64,000 nucleotides of DNA from Delphinapterus leucas. Its lineage: Eukaryota; Chordata; Mammalia; Artiodactyla; Monodontidae. The position numbers and the translations under genes were made by a program. This document shows, one piece after another, positions 9,365 to 21,330 of the stretch. Positions within the stretch are counted from its first letter, which is position 1. Each line of letters starts with the position of its first letter. The notes beneath the pieces are model-generated. The model ran no database searches. It saw only the letters and a list, made by a program, of their open reading frames with translations, and was not told the DNA's origin. The DNA lies in the NCBI RefSeq assembly GCF_002288925.2, contig NW_022098049.1, positions 1,753,050 through 1,817,049 on the forward strand, read 5' to 3'.

Positions 9365-10669
9365 CCACCTGTCCCCCCGGGAGCCAGGGCAGGAGGCTGG
9401 GTTTCTTTCTTTCTATTGGCAGAGTCGATACAGGTGTTGGGTACAGAGATATGGACACAGATCATGGGTTCTTCTTTCAAGCTCTTTTAAGACAAAGGAA
9501 GAAGAATAGGTGTTGCTAGATTTTATGTTTTTATTTGCAAGGTAGTGCTGGTAGGTGACAGCATCACTGCCTGTGGCCTTTGGGGGGGTCCATCCGTTCT
9601 AAAGTCTAGTAACAAGGTAACACAACACAAGGCCTGTTTTGTGTTCACTGGTGTAAGAGACAAACATGAAAGGATATGTCTTTTCTTTTTGGATTTTTTA
9701 AAGAATAAGTGTCTACGTTTACTGAATAAAAATTTGGGATTGTTTCCTTTAACCTGAAAGGTTTTGAAAGTACCTGGTATTTACCTCGCCGCGGCTGAAG
9801 GAAGGTGCGCCCATGTATGTCTCATTAAGTAACCCCGCTTGTTGCTGTGCTGATGGGGTCCCCAGAGCCCCTTCAAATCTGGAAGAGACTGGTGTAAATT
9901 AGGTCTGTGGAGCCACAAAAGCCTGGGAAGGGAGGTTACCATGGTCACTAATGGCCATGTCATCCACAAAATGGGACGTGCCACCCAAGCCCTTGGTGTT
10001 TGTGTCTGTGCAAATCAGGGCCTGAAGCATGGCAGCTTTCTTGATGGTATGTTTAGAAAAGGGGGCGGGGTGGGGGGGATGGTAGAGAGAGGGATACAGG
10101 AGGGAAAGGTCTACCTTGGCCAAAACCGAAGTATTCCAAGGGCAGCTTAGAACCAGGAGGGAGATGCACAATTTACAATTTACAATCTGCCCGGCTTGGC
10201 TTCTCCAGAGGTCACTTAAAAGGCAACGGAAGCCCCACGCCACCACCATGTCATCTTTAAACATAGTGAAAGGTAAAAACCTCTAGAATGATTGATAAGG
10301 TCCCCAAGGGAGCCCTGGAAACTACCATACCTTTTTATTTATGAACTCGGACAACTTTGGCCAGCCATGTCCCTCATTAATTCAGTAATAAAACGAGGCA
10401 CCTGGCAAATAAATAAAGTCCTCTAGAAACCTTATTTTAGCCGGCGCCATCAGTTATTAAAAGAGCAATTTAATGAGCAGCCAATCACAGAATGCCATCA
10501 AGTCTCTCTCCTCCAGCTTTGCAGGAGGAGGTGGTGATGGGCTGCGGATGAGGAAGTGATAGGAGGGGTTAAAGGGCATTACGCATCGCACCAACCACCC
10601 ACCTCCACCCGGCTACAACGGTTTCATCCTCCCTCTGGCCATTTTCTTGCTTCTTATAAGAATCTACCA
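9359..10669 (+). other. ZHX2 intron 3, 5' part
   Basis: Single-copy sequence directly after the coding exon. The 10370-10530 segment (gccaatcacagaatgccatc and neighbours) is repeat-free and could be conserved non-coding DNA, but this cannot be tested without alignment. No gene seen. Confidence 0.45.
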
Positions 10670-10831
10670 GGGACTACCGTGGCAGTCCAGTGGTTAAGAC
10701 TTTGCCTTCCAATGCAGGGGGTGCGGGTTCGATCCCTGGTCGGCGAGCTGAGATCCCACATGCCTTACTGGCCAAAAAACCAAAACATAAAACAGAAGCA
10801 ATTTGTAACAAATTCAATAAAAAAAAAAAAA
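10670..10831 (+). mobile_element. CHR-family tRNA-derived SINE (old)
   Basis: Diverged head gggactaccgtggcagtcca, B box GGTTCGATCCC, and the tail cagaagcaatttgtaacaaa ttcaataaa. Flanks agaatctacca (10659-10669) and agaccctacca (10831-10841) look like a decayed target duplication with 2 mismatches. Confidence 0.8.
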
Positions 10832-10999
10832 GACCCTACCAAACCAGCCCATATCCCCCTTGTTGAAATGAAGGAGCAATTTTTTTTTTTTTGGTCCAAT
10901 CAGATTCTGCCTAAAAGCTCCTAGTTTGCCCCGTCTTCCATCCCAGATTTTTCTGATGCATAAACATAAGTACGTGATTGCTTTTTCCACCTACCACAC

Positions 11000-11260
11000 A
11001 GTAGACAGTTGGGTTCAATTCAATTCAACAAATATGTCCTGAGCGCCTACTGTGTGTGGGCGAATGTGCTAGGCACTAGAGAGGACAAGATGAAGAAGAT
11101 GGAGTCCTCCTTCACCTAGAGCTCAGTCAGACCAACAAGAAGGGAAATTGCTCTTCCTTTATTCGCCAGGGTGCTCTGTGGAATGATGGAGACGTGCATG
11201 CAGGAGGGGCACCCAGGCTGGGAGTCAGGGAAGGCTTCCTGGAGGAAGGGACAGCTGACT
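11000..11260 (+). mobile_element. L2-like LINE 3' fragment
   Basis: attcaacaaatatgtcctga gcgcctactgtgtg ... gtgctaggcactagagagga, then ggaaggcttcctggaggaag: the L2 3'-region pattern. Confidence 0.6.
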
Positions 11261-11752
11261 CAGGAGCTAGCCAAGTGCACAGACAAGGAAAAGAGCGTTT
11301 CAAGTGGAAGCAAGAGCCAAGCAAGGGTCCAGAGACAAGAAAAGGAATGGTGCAGCTGAGGAACCAAAAGAGGTTTGGCGTAGCCAGAAAGTTGAGTTTG
11401 GGATTCAGCAAACAATGAGAAGAGGCAAACTAAAAAAACCTGATGGCTTTCCACAGCAGGCAAAAGTTATTCTGAACCAGTTGTGTTTGCTCAATTTGGA
11501 TATAAGGATGCTAATTGTTCCTGTGTCCAGAGTGAGCTCTGGATGCACATCGCTGAGTGGGAGGTATCTAGGGATGGCAGCCCCCCAGAGGCCCCCAAGG
11601 CCACCTGTCCCCATCTTTTCTCTCCCAAACTATACCAACACCAACAGTTGACAGCGCCCATCTGAGTTAGTTGCCACTGTGCTTGACCCCCACCTGAGGC
11701 CCAAGAGAAGGAGAAGGGGGGAGAAATGCTGAAACCATAAAGAGAAGCTTTG

Positions 11753-11927
11753 GGGGGGGAGGGAGGGGGAAGGGAGGGAGGGAGGGGAGGGAGGGAGGAA
11801 GGAAGGAAGGAAGGAAGGAAGGAAGGAAGGAAGGAAGGAAAGAAGGAAAGAAGGAAAGAAGGAAAGAAGGAAAGAAGGAAAGAAGGAAAGAAGGAAAGAA
11901 GGAAAGAAGGAAAGAAGGAAGGAAGGA
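11753..11927 (+). repeat. Polypurine tract: (GGGA)n, (GGAA)n, (GGAAAGAA)n
   Basis: About 175 bp of pure purine on the plus strand in three blocks: G-rich gggagg units to about 11795, GGAA units to about 11840, then an 8-bp GGAAAGAA repeat to about 11916. Long reading frames through it (Lys/Glu/Arg or Ser/Phe/Pro) are artefacts of the repeat. Confidence 0.97.
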
Positions 11928-11928
11928 T

Positions 11929-14467
11929 GCAAGGCCTCCTGAGTTCAGAGGCTGAGCTGGGCGCTGTGGCCACAGATGGTCTCATTCAATTCTCCTAGCG
12001 GCCCTGAGAGGTAAGCTTCTCTATATTTTTATAAAACCAGAAACTGAGACTCAGAAACCAAGGAACTTATCCACATTCTCCCAGCCAGCACCTCGGTTTC
12101 ACTCCGGAGCCTTCATTCTTCCTACTGCCGTTTCTGCCTCTTTATTTCTGACAGAAATTCCCCATTTCTGATTGATAGCACCTCCCACCCCTGACCCGCT
12201 CCTGTGGCGGCAGATACCTAGGGTTTTTAGAGTTGACTTTTGAATTAACATCAAATAATTCAGAGATGTAGGAACTAGTCAAGTTCCCCCAAAAAACAGG
12301 AACTCCCAGGAACCGCTCTTTTATGTTTATTTATGGCGAACGCCACAAGTGTGTGCTAGAAAACATTCCTAAACAACATGCTAAGATCTACTCAACACCT
12401 GTGACATCCGATATCCCTAATGGGCCTCCTGATACTTTTCAGGTGCCACTGAATTGAGAAAGGGGCCGCCGTCTCTGTGCCGGTGGCGGCAGCCAAAAGT
12501 TCTCCCAAGTCCCAACAGAGGCACCCCTTCAAGGAAGCTTCCAACCTCGAGGGGAAAAAAACCTCTCCAGATACTTCACAGCTTTTATGAACCAAACACA
12601 TGGGTCTCTTGAAATTCATAAATATTCAGTGATGTCTTTATTTAAACACATATTTATTTAGGAACCTGCAGTTGAGTGCATTTGCCACGCATATAATAAT
12701 CCTGGGAATGATGCATGGTTTTGATTTCATGAAAGGTGTTATGGGATGCACATATGAGAGAGAGAGAGAGTGAGAAAAAACTTGGGTAAGCAGCTGGGCG
12801 CTGATCCTAGGATGGGATTTCCTCTGTGGGAGTGAAGCGTACCCACCCCGACCGATTCCTCTGGCTGAAGCTTGGAAAGGCTCAGGACAGTATTTGAATG
12901 TCCAGGCTCACCCTGGCCGTGAGATTAGACACAAAGATAAGGAGTCCTTCCCAAGCCTTGAATTGGGGCATCTTGATTCAGTCTCTGGGTCCAAACAATT
13001 ATCGAGCCATCCACTGAGAGATCTGTCCTGGTAAGGGGCCAAAAAATAAACTCTTCCTTTCCTAAAAATGAGTCAGAACACTTGAGCCAGAGAATGTCAG
13101 ACATATGCCTTGATGGTTGGCCAAACGAAATTGCCCGGCTCTGCTACCGCGAAGAATTTCCATTTATTTGTATATGCCATGTGTTCAGCGTTCTTCCCAG
13201 CACATCTATTAAGTCATTTACACTTCATGACAACCCTCTGAGAGAGGTACGGCTCGTTCCCCATTTTACAGAGGGCCAAACGGAGGCTCAGAGATGCTTG
13301 CCCTGGGTTCCTCAGCTAGCAGCTGGTGGAGCCTGGAGGCCCCCTCTCACCTGTCGGGTCACTGCCTGACCCAACCCCCGTGGCCCATCACCTTGCCAGC
13401 AGTAGCACCACCATCACCGCCCAGGCTGGACCCATGGGACATGGTCATTTCTTAATTCTATGTGGAGTGGGGACTAATACACAACTATTCACTGCTTTGC
13501 TGCCTCCTGATTTCTGACAATTTCCATCTCCTGAGAATTAGGGATGGCTTTGGGGAAGAGGTAAATCTGTGAAATGTCAGAAAAAAAATATTTTCCGTAG
13601 TTCAGCTTGCTTAAGATATTCAAGGCTGCCAACATTGGATCCTGGCTACAATTTAAGATCTAGGATAGGTATACCCCATCATCTGTTCAGATTAGCCGTC
13701 CAAATACAGATATGTGAATGGATGGATGGAGAAATGAAAACGCCGTAATTAACTATTTCCCTGTGTCTCCCCTATCAGACCCTGAAAGGCAGGCCTCATA
13801 GGCCATTAATCTCTGAATCCCCCAGAGCCTGATTCAGAACAGATGCTTAACAGCAGTTTATCGAACCAACCTGAGAATTAACAAAGACAGTTGGCTTCCA
13901 GTTATCCAGGATCTGGTACCTCAGTCCTTTGCTTCTCCTCATTTATTTTTTTTTTTTCTGTCACTCACTAGTCCCATCAGATGACAGCCATCGGGGGAGA
14001 GGAACTGGGGACAAACTGCTTCCCCTGTGTGTGGGCAGCTTGAGGGAAAGGCCTGTTGGAGAATCGATCACTAGCTATTTACTGGGTGATACTGCTCAGG
14101 GACTGTACCTTAGCCTCGCTGCCCTGGTACCTCATGGAGGGTTAACTGCTATGACTTCCTTTTACCTAATTCTGGAGTTTCTCACACTAGGAATTTCCAC
14201 TGTGCTTTAGGCAGCTTGTAGTGACTTAGGAACGTAATGAAATCGAAGCCCCTCATTTTTCAGAGGAAGGATGCTAGCCCCAAGGAGTAGGAGCAACTAG
14301 TCCAGAGATGCTCATAGTAAGTGCCTTGGCTCATTCATCCATCAGTATTTGTGGAAAGCCTGCAGTGTGCCAGGCTCTGGAAGGCAGCAGTGCCCAGCAT
14401 GTCCCTGCCCTCATGGAGCCCATAGTCTTTGACCAAATAATCTTCCATCAAACAAAAAGGAAATGTT
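11929..14467. other. ZHX2 intron 3, middle part
   Basis: Mostly single-copy. MIR/L2-like fossils occur at about 12020-12110, 13190-13350 and 14308-14440, with a short (GA)n at 12754-12771. The 12190-12720 stretch is repeat-free and A/T-balanced, a candidate conserved element. No exon or gene supported. Confidence 0.45.
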
Positions 14468-14797
14468 GGGCTTCCCTGGTGGCGCAGTTGTTGAGAATCT
14501 GCCTGCCAATGCAGGGGACACGGGTTCGAGCCCCGGTCCGGGAAGATCCCACACGCCGCGGAGCAACTAGGCCCGTGAGCCACAACTACTGAGCCTGCAC
14601 GTCTGGAGCCTGTGCTCCGCAACAAGAGAGGCCGTGATAGTGACAGGCCCGCGCACCGCGATGAAGAGTGGCCCCCGCTTGCCACAACTAGAGAAAGCCC
14701 TCGCACAGAAACGAAGACCCAACACAGCAAAAATAAATTAATTAATAAACTCCTAAATCTCCTAATTAAATAAATTAATTAATAAAATCTTCTTAAA
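14468..14797 (+). mobile_element. Long CHR-2 SINE (plus)
   Basis: CHR-2 head and B box, then the longer CHR body (cgatgaagagtggcccccgc, ccaacacagcaaaaataaat) that short CHR-2 copies lack. A/T-rich tail. Flanks aaaaaggaaatgtt and aaaaaagaaatttt are a possible imperfect target duplication. Confidence 0.9.
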
Positions 14798-16465
14798 AAA
14801 AAAGAAATTTTGCCAGGTGACAAGATTTTTTGAAGGAAAGGCGCATGGAACTGTGAGAATATAGATTAGGGCAATTTGACCTGATTTCGGGGGTTGGGCA
14901 AGGTTTCTCTAAACAAGCAGTGGATGAATTGAAATGCAAAAGGTTAAGTAGGAGTTGGCTGGGCAGAGAAACAGTCCAGGCAGAAGAAACCACATACCCA
15001 AAGACCCTGAGACAGGAGGGAACTTGGTGCATCAGGGAACCTAAAAGGTGACTATCGTGGCTATGACTTGTCTGAGTTCACACTTCAAAGAAGTGTCGGA
15101 TGTTCAGAGTTGACATAATGTAGGATAGTGTGACATTTTCCTCATTCGCTGAGAAATTACTTATTCTTTCTCCGTGTCACCATGTTTTCCTTTTCTCAGT
15201 TCTAATTCAAATTAGACCATGCCCCTTCCCAATAAAAGAAAGTTGGACTCAGAAATATGACTGAGATAAGACTGAATAAATTACAATCACAGCGCTTGCT
15301 TTTCTATCCCATGGACTGCGGTGTTATTCTCTCTCAAGTCCACAGGGCCTAAGGGAAATCCCTACAGGGAAAAGTAAAGAGAAATAGGAACAGAAAGCTA
15401 GCACATGGGAAAAGAATTCTAATTGTTTCATGCTTCCCCAAAGGTAAAGTAATAGGGAAACAGATTTTGCTGAAGAATTAGGTAGTACTTTTTAACATTC
15501 CAAGGTGTCGCCAAGATAGAAAGGGACAGCTGTGGGAGCCAGTGGGTTCCCTGTCCTGGACACTGTTCAGGGAGAGGCAGGACATCCACTTGGTGGAAAC
15601 GTTCGAACAGTGGCCATAAGAAAAGGGGCCCAGTGACTTTGCAGTTCCCCCCAAAGCTAAGAACTAGTGCTCTGGGATTAAGTGACCCATCGGGCAGTTG
15701 GTTCTCTACCATGTGGAATGTCCCTGATCAAGTGGTAGGATTCCAGGTAGAAGCCCAGGGGCTTAGCAAGAGGCCACATAGTCAAAATCACTGTAATACT
15801 CTTTAAAGCAAACAAACAAACAAACAAAACCACCTGAAATGTGAACTCTGTCATCAGTCTTGTGTAGCCAGCCGCCTCTAACAGCACTGTGCTCTCTTCT
15901 TGTTTCTCATTCACTAACGAACATTTGAGTTTCCTCAGTGAGCCAGACTCAGTGCAGGGTGGGGGTCAGCAGTGAACTCTGTGGACATACGTTTAAAAAG
16001 GTGCACTGAGGGGTGTCTGGGAGCAGGGTCTTCTGTAGAAGCGACCTGCAGCTGGGACCTGCTGCCCAAGGGGAAGGCAATGGGGCCAGGCTGTGTGCCC
16101 TTGGTGTCCTGCATCTTCCCAGCCTCACTTTGAGAGTGCCGCCAGCTCCCGCAGCCCATGTCCTGCCCACCGCTACGTAGCCTGGGAGAGGTCAGAGGAG
16201 AATTGAAGTCCAGCAGTTCCAAGGGTGCTACTGGGGCCCAGAGCCATCCACAGACATCTGGAATCACTGAAAAAGCCAAAAAGAAGTGGCTTTGTCTCCC
16301 CTTCTCCAGGTCACCCTTTGGCTTTGCAATATGTTTTTTGTGGGGTTTTTTGTTTTGTTTTTTTAAGGGCCTTGTTCGGCATTTATTTTTCATTATTAAT
16401 GCATATGGCTGGAGGATTATACATGTTCATCCCCATAAGACAGGGAAAAACACATTGTCATAAAA
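14798..16465. other. ZHX2 intron 3, between SINE and L1
   Basis: An L2-like stretch at about 14830-15010 (gaaggaaaggcgcatggaac pattern) and a (CAAA)n at 15809-15828; otherwise unique. Nothing gene-like. Confidence 0.4.
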
Positions 16466-16469
16466 GAAA

Positions 16470-17738
16470 ATGAAGATGATTCAAAGAAATGGAAAGATAT
16501 CCCATGCTCTTAGATTGGAAGAATATTGTTAAAATGGCCATACTACCCAAAGCAATCTACAGATTTAATGCAATCCCTATCAAAATACTCATGACGTTTT
16601 TCACAGAACTAGAACAAATAATCCTAAAATTTACATGGAACCACAAAAGACCCAGAATTGCCAAAGCAATCCTGAGGGGAAAAAAACAAAGCTGGAGGCA
16701 TAACCCTCCCAGATAAGACCATCTACAAAGCTATAGTAATCAAAACATGATGGTATTGGCACAGAAACAGACATATAGACCAATGGCACAGAAGAGCACA
16801 GAAATAAACCCACACACCTACGGTCAATTAATCTTCAACAAAGGAAGCAAGAATATGCAATGGAGAAAAAAGAGTCTCTTCAGCAAGTGGTGCTGGGAAA
16901 GCTGGACAGCCTCATGTAAATCAATGAAGTTAGAACACACCTTCTCACCATACACAAAAATAAACTCAAAATGGTTTAAAGATCTAAATGTAAGACATGA
17001 CACCATAAAACTCCTAAAAGAGAATATAGGCAAAACATTCTTGGACAAAAATCATAGCAATATTTTCTTAGATCAGTCTCCCAAGGCAATAGAAATAAAA
17101 GCAAAAATAAATAAATGGGACTTAATCAAACTTAAAAGCTCTTGCACAGCAAAGGAAACCATCAACAAAACGAAAAGACAACCTGAGTGGGAAAAAATAT
17201 TTGCAAATGATGCAACCAACAAGGAGTTAATATCCAAAACATACAAACAGCTCATACAACTCAGTATTAAGAAAACAAACAACCCAATCAAAAAATGGGC
17301 AGAAGACCTAAATAGACATTTCTCCAGAGAAGACATGCAGATGGCCAACAGGCACATGAAAAGATGCTCAACATCGCTAATTATTAGAAAAATGCAAATC
17401 AGAAGCACAATGAGGTATCACCTCACACCTGTCAGAATGGCCATCGTCAAAAAGTCTACAAATAATAAATGCTGGAGGGGGTGTGGAGAAAAAAGAACCC
17501 TCCTACACTGTTGGTGGCAATATAAATTTGTATGTAAATACTATGGAAAACAGTACAGACATTCCTTAAAAATCTAAAAATAGAGCTACCATACGCTCCA
17601 GCAATCCCACTCTGGAAAAGATGAATACTCTTAATTCTAAAAGATACATGCACCCCAATGTTCATAGCAGCGCTAAGACATGGTAACAACCCAAGTGCCC
17701 ATCAACAGACTATTGGCTTAAGAAAATGTAACACACAC

Positions 17739-17779
<41 letters not shown>

Positions 17780-18237
17780 ATAGAATGCTACTCAGCCATA
17801 AAAAAGAATGAAATATTGCCATTTGCGGCAACACGGATGGACCTAGAGAATATTATACTTAATGAATCAGAGAAAGACAAATATTACATGATATCACTTA
17901 TATGTGGAATCTTAAAAATGATACAAATGAATCTATATACAAAACAGAAACAGACTCACAGACAGAGAAAACTAACTTATGGTTACCAAAGGGGAAAGAG
18001 AGGGCAGAGGGATAAATTAGGGGTACGGGATTAACAGATACACACTACTAAATAGGAAATAGAAAAGCAGGAAGGATTTACTGTACAGCACAGGGAACTA
18101 CATTGAATATCTTGTAATAACCTATAATGGAAAATAATCTGAAAAAAAAAATATATATATATATATAAAACTGAATCACTTTGCTGTACACCTGAAACAC
18201 AATACTGTAAATCAACTATACTTCAATTTTTAAAAAA
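16470..18237 (+). mobile_element. 5'-truncated L1 (ORF2 C-terminal third and 3' UTR)
   Basis: Starts at the ORF2 codons for the [20 protein letters not shown] segment and runs through an open stretch of 276 codons (16750-17577). It holds the zinc-knuckle-like [19 protein letters not shown] (C-x3-C-x7-H), then the 3' UTR to caactatacttcaattttta. ORF2 is split by frameshifts and stops, so it is inactive. A (TA)n at 17744-17777 and (AT)n at 18147-18166 lie within it. Confidence 0.9.
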
Positions 18238-18239
18238 CT

Positions 18240-20150
18240 GTCAGATGGAGAACCACCTTAATATTGAGGTTTATCTAAAAAGCAAATGTTTACATATTTT
18301 TATTACTTTCAAATAAACTGACAGCATAGTTGCTACGATATTTTATAATTCGTCAATAATCGGATTGTTTAAAAATTATGTTACAGAAAAATCACCGTGA
18401 TAAAATCAACTTTTTCTTCTAATAATTTATACTTGATATGCGTTATAAGAGTGTAATATTAATAGGCAAGATAATTCAAGCAGCCTGACTGATCTCATTA
18501 ACTAGTCATCTTCAAATTCAGAAAACAAAAGGAATCAATAAACAAAAATAAAAAGCAAATTTTTGCCAATCAGAGAGACAGGGTTCAGTTTTCTGCGTAT
18601 GAGAGGAGAGAGGAAATGTGTAAATTCTCACACACACACACAGGTGAGCTGACTTACCCCTAAGGCTGTAATTTTGCACCTGGCTTTCCTCAAGGAGAAA
18701 AGGAAGCAGTATCTCTGGAGCACACGTATGCTTTGCACACCTCTTCTGTTTTCCTCCCAGCAGCCGGGATGATGAATTGTGGAAGTGAGGCTCAGGGAGC
18801 TTAGGTAACTGACCTCGGCACACAGCTCGGAAGTGGCTGACCCTGGATCCAGCTTTCTCTGACTCCATGGCTCTTTCCTCCCTGCTCCACGGCGGAGACC
18901 ACAGTCCTGTGCTGAGCTGACGTTCCTCAGCCTGGTTGGGAGAAGGAAAAATCGCTCTTTACCCACCTTTGGCCTTGTTTTCCTGGAGTCTCGAGAACTG
19001 TTCGCATGGACATCCACCCACAGGCAGCCTCCTTTCCGAAGACGGTGAAAGACCCAGTTTGCTGCGGGAAATCCTGTTCGGAGAGCACAGCGGGAGGCCA
19101 GCTGTGGTCCGTGTGCCCATCCTGGGTGCGTGTGGCTCTGCATGGGATCAGCGGTAAGACACGTGGTCCTCTTCAGCTGCCCGGGACCGCCAGCCTGTCT
19201 TTGAAGCAGACCTGCGCTCTCCTGTGCCACGTGACTCCCTGCAGCGAGCAGCTGTGAATGTAGGGCAAGGAGGGTCAGGTGTGGCGAGAAGTAGTGAAAG
19301 TTGGATTGACCGCAGTAGAATCCAGGTTCCACCACTTACTACTTGCCTGACACCATTTAATCTCGCTAAACCCCCATCTCTTCACTGCAGGTGGGCCTAC
19401 CTCCCGGGTTACCAGGTTACCAAATGAGATGATCCATATCAGCACTTAGCATTGGGCCTGGCACATAATAAGCATGAGATATATTTAAGCTACTCTCACT
19501 GTTGTCACAACCATGATCGTTATTGCTTTTGACTCTGCCGCTGAGCAGTCATGTGACCCGGGGAAATCGCTTTTCCTCCCCCGAGCTTCCTTTTTTTTTT
19601 CTCGTGAAATGAGTGATGTTGGCAGCATCACCTATAAGGATCCCTGTAGCTCTTACGATTCGGTGACATTTGCTGGATCACTTTTGGGTGGTACCAGGTC
19701 CCAAGGACACCCTGGAATCTGGTTGCATCCACAGACGTTTCTTTTGCAAGCTGTTTCCTTAACTCCAGTATTCAGTCTTATTGTCGGGAGCATTTAGGGA
19801 ATGTGGGTACATTAGACATCCAGACGTTAAGAATGACAAACAACATAGATAATCTGCTGATGCCTTCGGCTGAGAAGTCTGGTATTCTTGCTCTTGGTCC
19901 CCTGCACAAGAAAAACACCAAAACTTCTGAGGGCCTTCTTGGCTACTTAGACAGAGAAGTGACTGAGCAGTAACGCAGCCTTACCAGGAGGGAGGCAAAG
20001 AAAAAGCCAGTGTCTTCAGGAATCTACAGATTTGATCACCTTCCAGCCTGTCATGGAATCCTGACTACGTCCTTTACAGCCCCGAGCCCTCCCCTTGGAT
20101 TCGTGCTCAGGATCCTTGGATCCCAGGAACCCACAGAGGAAATGGAGGTC
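18240..20150. other. ZHX2 intron 3, distal part
   Basis: 18240-18520 is A/T-rich and repeat-free, with the look of a conserved non-coding element. MIR-like fossils lie at about 18770-18870 (minus sense) and 19265-19480 (plus sense). Remaining sequence is unique. No exon recognised. Confidence 0.4.
19265..19480 (+). mobile_element. MIR SINE, decayed
   Basis: gaatccaggttccaccactt actacttgcctg ... ccatctcttcactgcag ... cttagcattgggcctggcac ataataagc follows the MIR order. Confidence 0.6.
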
Positions 20151-20152
20151 AG

Positions 20153-20589
20153 CCTTAGTTTCCTGAGGCTGCCATCAAGTACCACAAACGGGGTGGCTTA
20201 ACCAACAGGAATTTATTCTCCCACGGTCTGGAGACTGGAAGTCTGGTGCTGGCAGGGTTGCTTCCTTCTGAGGGCTGCGTGGGAACGTGTGTTCCTTGCT
20301 TCTCTGCTAGCTTCTGGCGGGTTGCTGGCAATCCTTGCCTTATAGATGCAACACCCCAATTTCTGCCTCCGTCTCCCCATGATGTTCTCCCTGTGTCTGT
20401 CTCCATGTCCAAATTTCCCCTTTTTATAAGGACACCAGCCCTATGGGATTAGGTCCCACCCTAATGACCTCATTTTAACATTGATCGCCTCTGTAAAGGA
20501 ATTTCCAAATAGGGTTATGTTCTGAGGTACTAAGAGTTAGGACTTCAACATATCTTTGGGGGTTGGGAGGACACAATTTAACCCATAAG
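20153..20589 (-). mobile_element. MaLR/MLT1-like solo LTR (ancient)
   Basis: Minus-sense: starts with ttagtttcctgaggctgcca and continues taccacaaacggggtggctt, ataaggacaccagccctatg, ggacttcaacatatctttgg and acacaatttaacccataaga. This order is typical of MLT1-type LTRs. No coding retroviral sequence is attached. Confidence 0.7.
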
Positions 20590-20664
20590 AAGGTCCTTGG
20601 ACTATTTTCGTTCCTTCAAAGTACATAAGAATTAAACACGTCTCCATACTGACTCAATAAACAC

Positions 20665-20850
20665 TGTTTAAGAGCACAGGCTCTGGAAATTGCCTGGGTT
20701 GGAATTTTGGCTCTGCCATTTTCTAGCTGTGTGATCTTGGGCAAGGTTTTTAGCTTCTCTGTGCTCAGTTTCCTCACCTGTAAAATGGGAATAACAATTT
20801 TATCTACACCTGAGGGTTGATAGAAACATTAAATTAAAAAATACACTTAA
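20665..20850 (+). mobile_element. MIR SINE
   Basis: aagagcacaggctctggaaa ... ctgtgtgatcttgggcaagg ... ctcagtttcctcacctgtaa is the diagnostic MIR core. Confidence 0.85.
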
Positions 20851-21330
20851 AATTTCTCATCTTATTATGATTATTTTATATCCTATTTGGAAAGGGTTCC
20901 ATCTAACAAATACAACAAAAGCACATGTAATATTTACCACCCGCGTGGCACTATTTTATATGCTGGTGCATATATCAACTTCTTATCACAACTACTTTGT
21001 GGATGCTACTATCATCCCTGTTTTACAGAAGCAAAAACTAAGCCCTAGAGAGATTTTGACGTGTGTATGGCCCCATGGCCAGTACAGAGAGAACTCCCGA
21101 CCCAAATCCAGGTGTGTCTGATTCTGGGGCCTTTTAGGAACCATTGTGACTGGCTGCCTCTCCAGGAATAAGAAAAGGGTCTTGTAATGATGAAATGAAT
21201 CACCTCCTTCACTTGCCCAGAAAGTCATCCTGTTTTCAAAGGCCTTATTCTGAAGGCACTTCCCATAATGTTAGACTGTGGTCAGGAAACACACTTGTTT
21301 CTTTAAAACAGGGAGTTTGTCTCTCCTCCA
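20851..21330. other. Intron 3 end before the ZHX2 terminal exon
   Basis: Contains an MIR-like fossil in minus sense at about 20940-21110 (atcatccctgttttacagaa) and the acceptor tract. Otherwise nothing recognised. Confidence 0.45.

Noticed and set aside
11491..11985. 164-codon frame of Ser/Phe/Pro/Leu repeats
   Set aside because: Produced by the GGAA/GAAA simple repeat.
16747..17577. 276-codon open frame that could look like a gene
   Set aside because: It is the C-terminal part of L1 ORF2 and lacks its own start and promoter.
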